Assembly: GCF_050908995.1 (NCBI RefSeq)
Contig: NC_135126.1
Location: forward strand, 1,674,001 to 1,738,000
From: Andrena cerasifolii
Taxonomy: Eukaryota; Arthropoda; Insecta; Hymenoptera; Andrenidae
Reading direction: 5' to 3'
Length of the DNA stretch: 64,000 nucleotides
Shown here in pieces: positions 45,396 through 56,514 of this stretch. Within the stretch, counting starts at the first letter, position 1; the number at the start of each line of letters is the position of its first letter. Below the pieces are notes generated by a model. It made no database searches. It was not told the origin of the DNA and worked only from the letters and a program-made list of their open reading frames with translations. Made by a program: the position numbers and the translations under genes.

Positions 45396-47100
45396 TTATA
45401 AAGAATGACCATTAGGCAAAGAAATGTCAATTATAAATTTAAACATTATTATATGTTTATAAATAGTTGCACTTTTAATATCCTATATTTTTAGTTACGC
45501 GTATTGAGCAAACATTAATAAGTACAATTCTTATTAAAAGTATGCGGTCATTTACTGGGCTTCTACACGTTTTGCATTTTATAATTTTTTTTTTTTAAAT
45601 TGCGGTAAGAATAAGTAATTATTTTTATAGAAATTTCAAGAAAAATAAATTTGAATGCAATTTCAACAGTTGTTTTGTTGTTATGCATAAATATATTCAA
45701 GTATTAATCCCAAAGGTGCATAGATTCAACAATTCGGTCATTCACTGGTTGCTTTACCCTAGTTTCGATACATCCAAATTGACCGTCCAAATAACAATTT
45801 TTCATTCATTTCGTATGTATTTTCGCAAGTTTTCGTTTTCTTGGCTAATTAGCCAATTATTACTTCCCCTTAATCACTGAAGTTACATATTGTTCCACCA
45901 AACAATTCTGCGCGGCAACGTCACTTTAAAAATTCCCAGGCAGCTAAACCACGTTGAGAAAAACTGCATAACAAACTTTACCATTTTCACAACAGTTTAA
46001 TACCCCAGGCAGCGATTTTTTAGCGCGAAACGCGCATAATATAGTACCATAATGGCATCATTAACATAGTCGATTTATTCCACAGTTTTGCCGTAATCGT
46101 CACTATATCCGAGAATTCTCCTCGTTTCGTCTCGCCTAAGATCGTCAGGCGTCCTTCCCGCGAGTAACTAATGAACACTTTGTACTAGCGTTGCTTCGAC
46201 GTTACCCGCGAAGAATTATTAAACTCATATCCGCGGCGGAGTTAATAACGCAAACGCAGCTTGCATTTCGCGGGTCGATTCGCCGCCCGGTTTTCGCGCA
46301 GGTCTTTCAGTGCCTTTATCCCCGCGACACAGCATAATTCAGCCACCTTATTAAGCAGCCCGCGACATTCGATTAAACTCGTTTCCATATAACAGGCTGT
46401 CGTGCAGTGTTATTTTCCCCCCCGGGAAATTAACGCGCCGCCCCGCGCTGTACGTGCTGTATCGGTGCTCGCCGGAGCTTGGATGGTTTTTAACGCGCGG
46501 CTCCGCATAAAGTAATGCAATTCACGCGGCTTATTAAGTACACCACGCTACTTACTCGCCGTGCAATACGCGACCACGTAAGTACACCCACCCAAATCTA
46601 CTTGCCTACATTCGACGCCGGCGAACACGCGCTCCAAGCGAGCCGCCGCCACCCGCCGTCCCGCTTATTAAGCTTATTAAGCGCGATACACCGTGTTCCC
46701 AATTAACCGATGTTCCCCGCGGTAGAACCGATCGTGCCTTGACAAATGCCGCGTGGAACCTGCCCCCCTAAGCCTCTGGCCGTTAAAAATCGACCGAGGC
46801 ACAAAGCGCGTAAATGAACGCATTTTGTTACGTCTCACGGCTAATAGAGTAGCGCGCGATTCTTAATTAAATCCATATACGGGGACGCGTTGACCGAAGG
46901 CCGCCTTCGCGTCAGCATCGTCGGCTGTAATTCATTTGTCATCGGCTGCGGAACGTGGAGAGGGTAATTTAAGAGACTCGTTAGCCACGATACCGAATTA
47001 GTCGACTCTTGTGAGCCGCGAATCTCGGCGCTCCTAATTGATCCTGCTGGTTGGCTGGAGTTCGGTGGACTTTGGGGGGTTCGTGGTCAGTTTTGGATGC
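45396..47100. promoter_or_regulatory. AT-rich sequence followed by a CpG-rich island with many TTATTAA words; no gene
   Basis: 45396-46070 is AT-rich and empty. 46080-47040 is CpG-rich and unusually rich in homeodomain-type words, for example AATTATTAAACTC (46216), GAGTTAATAACGC (46240), CTTATTAAGCAGCC (46348), GCTTATTAAGTAC (46530) and a direct pair CTTATTAAGCTTATTAAGCG (46664-46683). No reading frame shows a domain. Candidate developmental enhancer. Confidence 0.4.
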
Positions 47101-47107
47101 CGCGGAA

Positions 47108-47580
47108 GGGAATGCTTGAAAGAGCTTTTGAGACTGGAAGCGTAGGTGATAATAATGGCAGAAAGTTGCATGGAGTTTGGAAGCTTGTTTAGTTTTAGAT
47201 GAAGAGGTAGGGAATGATTGGAAGAGCTTTTGGAATTTGAAGTATTGTAGGAACAGGTTTTGTAATTCTTATATTTTTCGGGAGCCACGAAAAAAACGGG
47301 CCTCGGGGCGATGGGACTCGAACCCACGATCTTGCGGATCCTCTGCGTACTGGCCAGCCGCCTTACCAACTCCGCCAACGCCGGCCGGAGAAAATGGGAA
47401 TGCCTAAAAGAGGTTTTGAGAATGGAAGTGTAGGTGATAAGAATGGGAGAAAGTTGCATGGGGTTTGGAGGCTTGTTAGTTTTAGATGCAGAGATAGGGG
47501 ATGATTAGAAGAGCTTTTAGAAATTAAAGTACAGTTGTAAAAGGAGAAAGCAGGTTGCAAGAAGTTGTAGTGGTTTTTTA
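47108..47580. repeat. Diverged tandem duplication, period about 290 bp
   Basis: The segment beginning GGGAATGCTTGAAAGAGC (about 47108) and containing GTAGGTGATAATAATGG and GTTTTAGATGAAGAGG is repeated from about 47396 (GGGAATGCCTAAAAGAGG; GTAGGTGATAAGAATGG; GTTTTAGATGCAGAGA). Within each copy the opening motif returns about 100 bp later (GGAATGATTGGAAGAGC). The tRNA-like sequence sits between the two copies. Confidence 0.75.
47304..47383 (-). tRNA. Class II tRNA-like sequence; probable tRNA pseudogene or SINE head
   Basis: Read on the minus strand, it has an A-box-like TGGCGGAGTTGGTAAGGC, a long variable arm GATC-CGCAA-GATC, and a textbook T arm and B box (GTGGGTTCGAGTCCCAT). The variable arm and GGC/GGC-type D region are Leu/Ser-like. 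The acceptor stem pairs poorly (CGGCGTT against CGCCCCG), position 33 is not T, and the anticodon stem has mismatches, so the anticodon cannot be assigned. Minus-strand sequence continues into CGAGGCCCGTTTTTTTCGTG. Best read as a tRNA-derived SINE or dead tRNA rather than a working gene. Confidence 0.5.
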
Positions 47581-47615
47581 GTTTTAGATGTAGCATTTGA
47601 TAATGGAAGCACCTA

Positions 47616-48568
47616 CCCTAGTAGCATCGATTTGTTGGGAGTTTGATGGGCCATTGACGTGTTATCGGTTGGCCAACGATTATAACTAACGCAGGCCTCG
47701 CGTCATTTAACATAAAGGCCCAACTGAAGGTTTCTTCCCAAAAGACGCCTTAAAGACGTCCAGAAGGCGTCTTAAAGGACTTCAAAAGACCTCGTAAAGA
47801 CCCAACTATTCGCAACTACCCAACACACTTCCTCGTAGACACTTTTAATTTCTAGGTACATAAGCAGTATTAATTGTTTATAAAAAATGCGCAGTGACGC
47901 GAAATATTCTACAAAATATCATCATTCGACCTTTAGTCCCATTCTTTAAAATTTCACATTCGTCTTAAGACAAACGTCTTTAAGGTGTCTGAAGACAGGT
48001 ATCTTAAAGATGTCCTAACAAGGTCATAAGACGTTCAGACCAAAAACAGACATAAAATGGACATCTTTAAGACGTCGTGTGCTATCTGGGTATCGACAAC
48101 AAAAAGCACCTTTTTCTGAATTCATATTACTTTCACTTCTTTAGACTAAAGTGGAAAAATTTAAAGAAATAAATAAATTCCAAGACTCCATACAACAAAA
48201 CTTTAGTGGGCCAACAATGGCCCGATATTATGAAACTGCGATGTATGTACGTATTTATAGATATGAAAAGAAAAATCACAACTTGGAATATAATGACAGG
48301 TTTTTGGATGTAGCACAGTTTCTGACGTTTGTAAGACATTTAAATGTTGCCTTACTTTGGTTGGCCCAATGTTGTATCATCGTTGTAACTTTTTTGTTAA
48401 TTAACCAACCATAGTAATTGTGGGCCCAACATGAATATTCGTAGGCAAACTGTCGCAACTGTTTTGCCGTAGGCCCTATTTCAGGAAGTTGTAGGCAAAA
48501 ACACTAACTATACCCCAACTAATTCCCAAATGTTGGCTACTGTTGGCCAACCAAACATGCTACTAGGG
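47616..48568. mobile_element. TA-flanked DNA transposon remnant with CCCTAGTAGCAT ends, 953 bp
   Basis: CCCTAGTAGCATCGATTTG at the left and inverse CCCTAGTAGCATGTTTGG at the right abut TA on both sides (47614-47615 and 48569-48570). Words of the type GTTGGCCAAC / GGGCCCAACAT recur near both ends and once or twice inside (48196, 48356), like iterons. A second repeat family (GACGTCTTAAAGA words) occupies the left half. Reading frames on both strands (48133-48458) overlap and are not genes. Confidence 0.75.
47715..48096. repeat. Cluster of GACGTCTTAAAGA-type words, possible nested element
   Basis: Many direct and inverted copies of AAAGACGTC / GACGTCTTAAAG variants lie at about 47739-47810 and 47960-48075. 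The right edge reads inward as TACCCAGATAGCACACGACG, a plausible TIR. The matching left end is not visible, so it is probably a truncated insertion inside the element at 47616. Confidence 0.45.
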
Positions 48569-48570
48569 TA

Positions 48571-49365
48571 TGGATGAAAATAGAATTTGGTAGGGAATTT
48601 GAGAAGAGGATGGGGGATAAAAGAATAGTGGAGCACACAAATTGTTTGGTTACATCTATTTATTTATTTTTATTTATTTACTTTCCGTTTTTATCGCACC
48701 AATTGTTCGTAGTGTAGTGAAAATGCACGAACCAGCTGAAGAAGCTATAATGCCTACTTTATAGCAGTAGATCAGTCTAACAAGATAGAATAGAAGTTCT
48801 GAGGAATATTAAAATTCACTCCATGAATTGCAGAATCAAGTACTGCGAGATGAAATTGTTCCAAGCAAGGATTGGACTAAATGCAGAACAATTCCTCGCG
48901 GCTGAGCCCCTCAAAAAATTGTACGAGATTGAATAACGTGTATCTTCTTGCGGTACCTATACACGCGCAATTGCTCGACACCGCGATTTATCGTGCTGCT
49001 CTGAAAACTGGCGCGAATCGTGTCGGCACGATCGAAACATCACGCAAAATGGTGTTATCTGGCGAAACAAGTGCCCACTCTGGTGATTGCAGTTTTAGTA
49101 AACTTCTTCTTGCATCAACAACGACGGAAGAGTGTTAAATAGAGATGCACTTTACCCTGTAGAAACATAAAATCCCCTCGAATTGAAACAATCTCAGTAA
49201 TGAATAATTGTTTCCTTATGAGCCTCTTGTGGATTCGATATTAACAGATTTCTAGAAATTCATTTCCACTAATAACACCGCAAACAACTGACGTGAAACG
49301 CGTAAAGAGAAAGTCTTGGTGTTAAACACTTCAATTGCCGAGTTCATTGAGAGATTATTTATCAG
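48571..49365. other. Unique AT-rich sequence, no gene
   Basis: TTTATTTATTT-type low complexity near 48655-48680. An unremarkable plus frame at 48881-49138 has no domain. Confidence 0.35.
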
Positions 49366-49374
49366 ACGCAATAT

Positions 49375-49524
49375 AGTGATCCTCTGTGATCGGACCAACG
49401 TGTATCGTCGCTGATTGGTTGCCGCGATTTGGAGCAAAAGCGGTAGTAGACAGAGAAAGAAACTGTAAAAAAAGAAAGAGACAGAGATACTGATAGAAAG
49501 AGAGAGAGAGAAAAAAATACTGAT

Positions 49525-49571
<47 letters not shown>

Positions 49572-49846
49572 CTGATAGAAAGAGATAGATAAACGTTTAG
49601 GTTATGTTTGTTTCCGGTTTTGCCCCAAAATGGCTGCGGTTATGCCGATCACTCCCTGGAGGATCACTATGTCAAATTAGTGATCCTCTAGGCAGTGATC
49701 GGAACAACGTGTATCGTCGCTAATTGGTTGCCCCGATTTGGAGCAAAAGCAGAAGTAAGCAGAGAAAGAAACTGTAAAAAAGAAAGAGACAGAAATACTG
49801 ATAGAAAGAGAAAGAAATACGGATAGAAAGAGACAGAACTACTGAC

Positions 49847-49881
<35 letters not shown>

Positions 49882-49979
49882 CTGATAGAAAGAGATAGAT
49901 AAACGTTTAGGTTATGTTTGTTTCCGGTTTTGCCCCAAAACGGCTGCGGTTATACCGATCACTCCCTAGAGGATCACTA
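49375..49979. mobile_element. Head-to-tail dimer of a MITE (about 300 bp each) flanked by one 9-bp duplication
   Basis: Two units, about 49375-49669 and 49679-49979, share TIRs of the form AGTGATCCTCYAGGGAGTG and interior words such as CGTGTATCGTCGCT (49399 and 49708; period 309). ACGCAATAT flanks the pair at 49366-49374 and 49980-49988, while the 9-10 bp between the units (ATGTCAAATT) is unrelated. A 9-bp duplication suggests a Mutator-type transposase. Both units carry AG-rich microsatellite tracts. Confidence 0.8.
49530..49567. repeat. (AG)n microsatellite
   Basis: Nineteen uninterrupted AG dinucleotides inside the first MITE unit. A shorter AG run lies at 49851-49877 in the second unit. 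Confidence 0.9.
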
Positions 49980-49988
49980 ACGCAATAT

Positions 49989-51840
49989 ACATTCACACTC
50001 CGCCTACTAAACAGCGAGTATATCACTCGGAAATCAAATCAGGAATGATTAGATCATCTATCGATTAAATTTCATTAAGAAGCACATAAAATCGTAAGAA
50101 ATAATGCAACCATTTTACGACCATGTTAGCGTATCGTTTTAACGACCGTTCACCGCGCAACAAATTTTTTCCATAGAAACGTCGTGATATTTTACGCGTC
50201 ACACGATTATTGTAATTAACCTTTATCGCGCGGGAAACACTTTACACGCTCGCAGGGAAAAGCTGTTAATTATTCGGACCGGCTCGCCAGAGGCTAGGTC
50301 GAACGTGAAGCTTTTCAGTGGAGGAGCAGCCGCTGCTCGCGGGGCGAAATAAATTATTCAAGTATGTAGTTCGACATTTACCTGCACGGCAAATCCTATT
50401 AAACCTTCTTTTTTTCTTTTTTCTTTTTTCGTTCACGGCGAATACGTGAAGCTTCGACTGGCTTTTGTTGTCTGGAAATGGAACGGTTGCGCAAAGAGAA
50501 AGGCGCCGAGCGATGCCTCCTTGAATAAAGGAAAAGAAACCTCTGTCTAATCTTTACACGGTTTCTGTCGGTCATTTAACAGCTGCCTTTAGAATCACTC
50601 TGACAGTCACGCCGATTACATTGAAATATTCATATCTCGGGCAACTGTCGCGCTTTTACCCGATGAAAATTAACGCAAGCACTTGGACTTGTAAGAAATC
50701 TGTATTAGAAATTGATATACAGTCAGAGGTCTTCCCCCCCGAGTAGTCTTAACAGGTACGATATTTATTTCTCTTAATTAAGAACGAAAGTGCAATACGT
50801 TAATGTCCATTAGTAAGAAAAGCGTCGGAGTGATTATAATCGTCCGAAGAGATTGTGGATATGCGCTCGCTCGAAGTGGAGAAAGAAATTCTCCACAGGC
50901 AACCAGGAGCTGTTCGTCCCCTCTCCAACACTTTCTCCCCCGGAGATTTCAATCGAGTGTATTGCACAAGCCAGGTCGCGAATCGTTGCTCACGATCCGT
51001 CACTCTAAGCGCTGAAAATAGTTGATCGACATCGACTTGAGTCACTCGGGGACTTAAACGAGGAGGAGCAAACTTCGAAATCCAGGATCGAAAGGCTAAT
51101 AATAAACGGGCCGCAGGAAGCTATAAGAGCTGCGTAAAAAACGAAGGTGAAAAAGATGCATAAAATAAAGGGAGAAGAAATGTGTGAAGATAGTGAGAGA
51201 CGGGTACAGGAAATGAAGACAGGGCAGGCGGTGTAATAAAAAGGAGAGTGAGTGAGGTAGCCTGCGAGGAGGGGGCGCAGAAGTGACAGAAAGAAGAAGA
51301 GGAAGGGGAAAGAGCGAGACAGAGAGAGAGAGGGGGGGAGAGAGAAGCGTGCACAGAGGGGCACAGAGAGAAAGGACACTCAGGATTGTCCTTCTCCTGC
51401 GTGGAGAACGGCACTTTCAAGGTCGGCCTCTTCTGGGTTTTCCAAATCGCGGTCCCACATGACGAGCGACTTCCTAACTCTGTCCTGCTCCCTCCAGGCG
51501 GTACGCAGAGGCAGTGGGAGCGAAAGAAACGAGAGAACGAGAGGGAAGGGTGCTAAAAAGGAGAGAGGAGTTCCTCCACGTAACTCGCGTGTAGGAAAAA
51601 AGCGCGCGCGTGTGATGTAAAGGGTGAGTCAGAAAGAGAGACCAGCTCGCTGTGTTTTATGCGCGACCGCGGTTTTTGCCACGTAAAGGAACTATCAGTC
51701 GCGATGGGAGTCGTTCGACGACTGAAAACGTTCGCCAGAACAGATTTAATGGGATTTAATTCTGTGTATGAAGCGAAAATGAGGTGTTTTTGGCGAAGGA
51801 AATTAATTGTAGTGATTATTGAAATTAATTTTACTCGTTA
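49989..51840 (+). promoter_or_regulatory. CpG- and GA-rich island with a candidate alternative leader exon ending at 51623
   Basis: 50240-50600 and 50800-51770 are GC-rich. 51160-51400 is a strongly purine-rich tract on the plus strand (AGAGAGAGAG runs), the kind bound by GAGA-type factors. Downstream, GTAAAGG is followed by the consensus donor GTGAGT at 51624. The pattern of GAGA tract, GC-rich leader and donor could mark an alternative non-coding first exon. No coding exon is seen; the minus-strand frames in the tract are Ser/Pro-rich shadows of the purine repeat. Confidence 0.3.
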
Positions 51841-54312
51841 AAGCCATCATTTGTCTTCTCGCGAGTTTGAGCTATTTTTGACATCTATGAAATATTCGAT
51901 TTTATATGAAAAAATGGTAGGTATCTATTAAGATTCTCTGAATGATTCTCAATAAAAAAAAGTAAGTCATTGGTGTGGGATAATATTTTCCTAATTTTTG
52001 AGAAAAATGATTTTGAAAATTCTTCGGTTGACTAAAAATTAGGTTAAAAATTAATGTAGTAAATCTAGTGGTATTATTAAAACACCCGACTTTACTATTC
52101 CCCAGTAAACTCCCCCAAATTGATTTGCTGAACAGCAATGAAAAAGAATTAGGAAATATTATCAACTTATTATCCAACAGAGCGGGCATTTTACAGATAA
52201 CAGGACACCCGTGGATCGTTCTTTTTTTTTACAAATCGAATGGTCGCCCGATAGGTACGTATCGATCCTATCGATCGTTACACACGCCGGGGTCTATGGC
52301 TTTTTTATGCCGCGTACGTGGGTGATCAGCATTCTTCCGGGTAGCTAATTTAAAAGCGGAGCAAGGCTTTATCTTATCGCGAACAACGATTTCTGCTCCC
52401 ATATCCGGATGCTTGTGTTCCAAAGTATTTACGCGCGTCAAGTTTTATTCATACATTTTTTTTCTCTCTCTCTCTCTCTTTCTTGTAACACCCTCTCGCC
52501 TCCCCCCGCCCTGTCCCAAAGGACAAGTTGTTTCGACGTGTTCGAGTACGATGCAAAAAATAGGAGGAATTGATCACACGAGCCATTTTTCAAGATATCA
52601 TTTCATATTCGGCCGAGATTAATCGTGGAAAAAACCGCTTACTGTGTCGGGGGAGGCATAAAAAGTTTAAGATCATATCGCTCGTGCCTCGTAATTCTGA
52701 AACAATCGATACGAATCATGACTTCACGACGCGGTATTTCCCGACACAAATCTTCGTTTGCTACGGAACGATTATCTTATTAGAGATCGTTACGATCGAT
52801 ATGTGTCGCGAATCTAATGCCAGGTATATCTGTTACAATGAGTAGGTAAATTGCGCGATACGAAGCACTGCTGTATCGGAGGAAATTAACGAGACTGGTT
52901 ACACTGATTCCACTACCCGCATTATCTCTAATTAAATAGAAATCGAAAGATTCACGGCAGATAAGCTTTCAGATTTCTCCGATATTTTTCATTACATACA
53001 TTACTCGTCATTTGTAAAAGAATCTTTAAAACCTCTAAACTACAGTTTACCACGATTGCCTTTCATCAATTTTTGAAATTGATTGATAAATTGATTTTTA
53101 TCTTTCATATATTTAGGTAATAAAAGGTGTATAAACTTTTTATACAAAGATTAAATCCCCTCTTTGATCAGGATCGTAGCAGATCAAAACACAAAAGGTT
53201 TTATCATTCCACTTGGCGATTTATTCCGATCCCCATCGATCGTGCATCGCCCCAGTCCGTTGCCTCGAAATTTCTCGCATTCTTTCCCGTTCGTCCCAGC
53301 CGCCGCGCGAGAGGGGGAGAAAAGTGTACGACGCGCGGCAATTGAATACGCTCGGGCCGAGGACCAGCGGCCGTGGAATTGAATCGTTGGATTATGCGAA
53401 ACGCGGGCTTTTCGCGCCTTTGTTGGCCGGCCGTTGCGTGTGCATCCAGCGTCGTCGGTGTGCATCGTAATGTATGCACCGTGATCGGGGCCTGCACACT
53501 GCACACGTGTAATGCGCGGGACCCACTCGCAACAATGGCGATGCGTGGGCGGCAAAGTGTTATTAATAGCGAACACTGCCAATATCTCGGCTACAAGCGA
53601 TGCGGCGCAACGGTGCGCAATAATGAGGCAATTATTAACGAGACTCGATTATGCGGTCGAGGTAGCAAGCGCGGAACCGCGCGCTCCTCGGTAGGAAACG
53701 TTTAAAACTGATCCGCGTGAGGTAAGAGCCTTTTCACACAGGACGTTTCTGTGGCTCGCATCTGACACTCGCATTTTTAAACGATTTTATTCAGCTTCGA
53801 TCCGCTGTTTTTTTTTGTATGTGTGGCTCAAATCTGGCAACTCAAATTTAACCCGCTTCCAACTATCCAATTGTCTTGAAACTTTTTTTTTAAAGAAAGA
53901 AAATTAAGCCCGAGCGGGTGAAAAAATTACCCAGTCATCAATAAATATAAGCCATAACCATAAATCCCAACGACTTGAAATCAGCCACTCGCGTTCTTTA
54001 CGAAGCGACAGAAAGCCGGCTGCGTTCGGGACGCTAGTCGCATCGCGATTTCCGAAAATACACAATTTATCGAGGAATCATCCGTCACGTATGTACGAAT
54101 AGTAAAACTAAAACTTTGCGGACGTTCGGAGCATATCACCATCGAAATTGTGGTACAAGAAAAGAATTATCTTTTAGTGACTGTAGCACTACAACGTTTA
54201 AGCAAACTGTTAAACTGTATACGGCAATGAAAGATATTTTTAAAGAAGTCTGAGCTGTGAAATGTAAATCCACAAACACTGAAAACTAGAAAATAAGAAA
54301 TATATAAAGAAA
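51841..54312. other. Unique sequence with CpG-rich islands (52200-52840, 53180-53720), no gene
   Basis: A TC dinucleotide run lies at about 52461-52480. The 53.2-53.7 kb island has overlapping frames on both strands in every phase, a composition effect. GCAATAATGAGGCAATTATTAA (about 53616) is homeodomain-like. No exon supported. 53750-54312 is AT-rich and includes a fragment (about 54147-54186) resembling the arm of the next element. Confidence 0.35.
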
Positions 54313-54635
54313 CAAATTTTATGTTAAACGATTTTATTAAAAATGTAGTAAAACTAAATTAAAATGCACTAAAAACTAAAAAATAATTATTTTCTTGTAC
54401 AATTTTGATGGTGTTAATATCACTTTAAATAAAATCGTGAGGCACCATTTGCAACCAAAAGATGAAATATTAAAGTGATTCATATCCTGTTTTGAGATAT
54501 CGAGCCCCACAATTTTATTTAATGTGATATTAACACCATCAAAATTGAAGTACAAGAGAAGAATTATTTTTTAGTTTTTAGTGCATTTTAATTTAGTTTT
54601 TACTACATTTTTAATAAAATCGTTTATCATAAATT
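54313..54635. mobile_element. AT-rich foldback element, arms about 130 bp
   Basis: Arms 54313-54443 and 54503-54635 are reverse complements (landmarks AACGATTTTATTAAAAATG and GATGGTGTTAATATCAC) with a 59-bp spacer. A partial arm copy lies upstream at 54147-54186. No clear target duplication. Confidence 0.8.
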
Positions 54636-54713
54636 TTTTTTATATATATTTTATTTCTATGTTATTCTAGCCTTTCTTGAATTAACTGTTCACAAAGTGA
54701 ACGTATCTGAAAT

Positions 54714-55093
54714 GAAGGGTAAGATGAAAACAGGGAATGTCCATTTTTCGTGATCTTGCGATTCATAGCATCTTTTGTTCTTGGCAACTGGGACTACCGA
54801 ACTGTCGAATCACAAAAGGTTATAATGGGCAAATACCTCTGTAAGATAACGATAAACATTTGGTATACTAGTAAAAAACAGGAAATGTCCACTCTGCACT
54901 GAAAAAAATACGAAATGTCCCCACTCTTTGTCTAATTTTAAGCATAAGCTTATGTCGTCAAGGTAAAACAAGAAATTATTTAAAAAAAATTCAACACATC
55001 GAACCTTGTTTCTTTACTGATGGACTAAAGTATTAAAACTGAATTCCTCGATAAAGCTGTTTTCTGATGTTCCCTGTTTTCCCCTTACCCTTC
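54714..55093. mobile_element. MITE with GAAGGGTAAG ends and GGAAATGTCC iterons, 380 bp
   Basis: GAAGGGTAAGATGAAAACAG and inverse GAAGGGTAAGGGGAAAACAG define TIRs of about 25 bp. The word GGRAATGTCC occurs at about 54734, 54881 and 54911. AAAT borders both ends but may be chance. No coding content. Confidence 0.7.
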
Positions 55094-56512
55094 AAATGTG
55101 AAGTCCAATTCGTGAGATACAGGAGCGCCTTGCGTGGAGAAACTCTAAAGGTGCGATTTTACATGCGACTTTTCTTTCATGAGACAAAAATCTCAGCAAC
55201 TAAATATAAATAATATAAATAGTCGCGAGAGATGGAATTTTTTAAAATATATCATATACCTTTCTCACTGGAGTCTAGTTTCATGAAACTACTGACAAAA
55301 TAATTAAAAAAATAATAAAATAATGAAATAATCGTCTCGTGAGATTACAGTCTCGTGTGAGACACGATATTTCGTGGATTTGCACCCTAACAGTGAAACT
55401 TGCATTTGAGCCCCTGGAAAATTACGACAGTAGAATCGAAGTGTCTCCAGTCATACCTAGGTCAGTCGAAATTGCGGACTTTAGTGCCTGTGATACATGT
55501 AATGATTTTTAAATCTCGCAATGCCAATATTTACGCCACATGTAATAATTTTGAATATCACAATGCCGATGCTTTTTTACGTAAAGACTTTAATTTGTTA
55601 AAGGCAGAAATTAGCAGCAGAAATGGAGATTTTTAAGGAATGTGCTCGGATTTCCATACGAGTGCTTTGAAGTTCGAGCTGCATCCTGTTTCTAGAGTAA
55701 ACATATAATTCCTGTGACGCGGCGGGCAGTCCGTTTACTTAATTTCTAATACAGGAGCATTTCCTCTAACGCGATAGTCTATTCCTGCTGGCAGAATTAA
55801 TGAGACCATAAATCTTTCGAACGAATGGGATTTGTCATGTTCGGATATAATTCTTTTATCAATTTCTTACAACGAAGTTTCTATAAGCACGCAATTAAAC
55901 AGCCAGCTGAAAAGCATAGTAATGTTTCCCATCAAGAATCGAATGTTTATAATTTATGCGAATCCTTTTCCGTCGGAAAAAGAAAAACTGAACGGTGAAA
56001 GCGTTAAAAGCAGATGATCGCCCACGCTTAAAACCCGATCGTATTTCTAAAGAAAGTGGCACACTCATGTCGATCTGCACAAAACCTGTGCGCAGCGAGT
56101 GTGTTGACTATTTGCGAAATTCTTTTTTTTAGAATGGAACGTAGTGTCTCATACACAGCACCTAGGCGCCTACTAGATACCTAAATAAAATAGCAGAGGT
56201 GTCTTCCAAAACGGATGCATCGTTGCTTCAAAGAACAATTCGCGTCCCAATCGCACTATGACGAACTTCTCTATCCACGCGTTGAAGTCTCCCAAACGCA
56301 CGAATCTATCATCTCCCGCGTCATCGTCAGTTCTATCAAAACACCACTCGTAATAGAATAACAATGAACTTCAAAATCGTCATAACCGCCACTTAGTTAC
56401 TTAAAACAATTAAATCGCACTGTTTCCCACAAAGATTTCATACTAAATGTTAATCCTCATCCGTCCCCCATTTTCCCAATTTAATTTGATGTCGAATTGA
56501 CAGAACAGTAAT
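55094..56512. other. Unique AT-rich sequence, no gene
   Basis: A weak inverted pair (AGGTGCGATTTTACATGCG near 55150 and inverse AGGGTGCAAATCCACG near 55390) could be another decayed element. Frames at 55400-55636 and 55832-56080 have no domain or splice context. Confidence 0.3.
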
Positions 56513-56514
56513 TA

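Noticed and set aside
47034..47459. 141-codon minus-strand frame
   Set aside because: It runs through the tRNA-like sequence and both copies of a diverged tandem unit. Internal peptide repeats reflect the DNA repeat.
51005..51420. Ser/Pro/Leu-rich minus-strand frames
   Set aside because: Complement of a purine-rich low-complexity tract, with two overlapping frames of similar composition.
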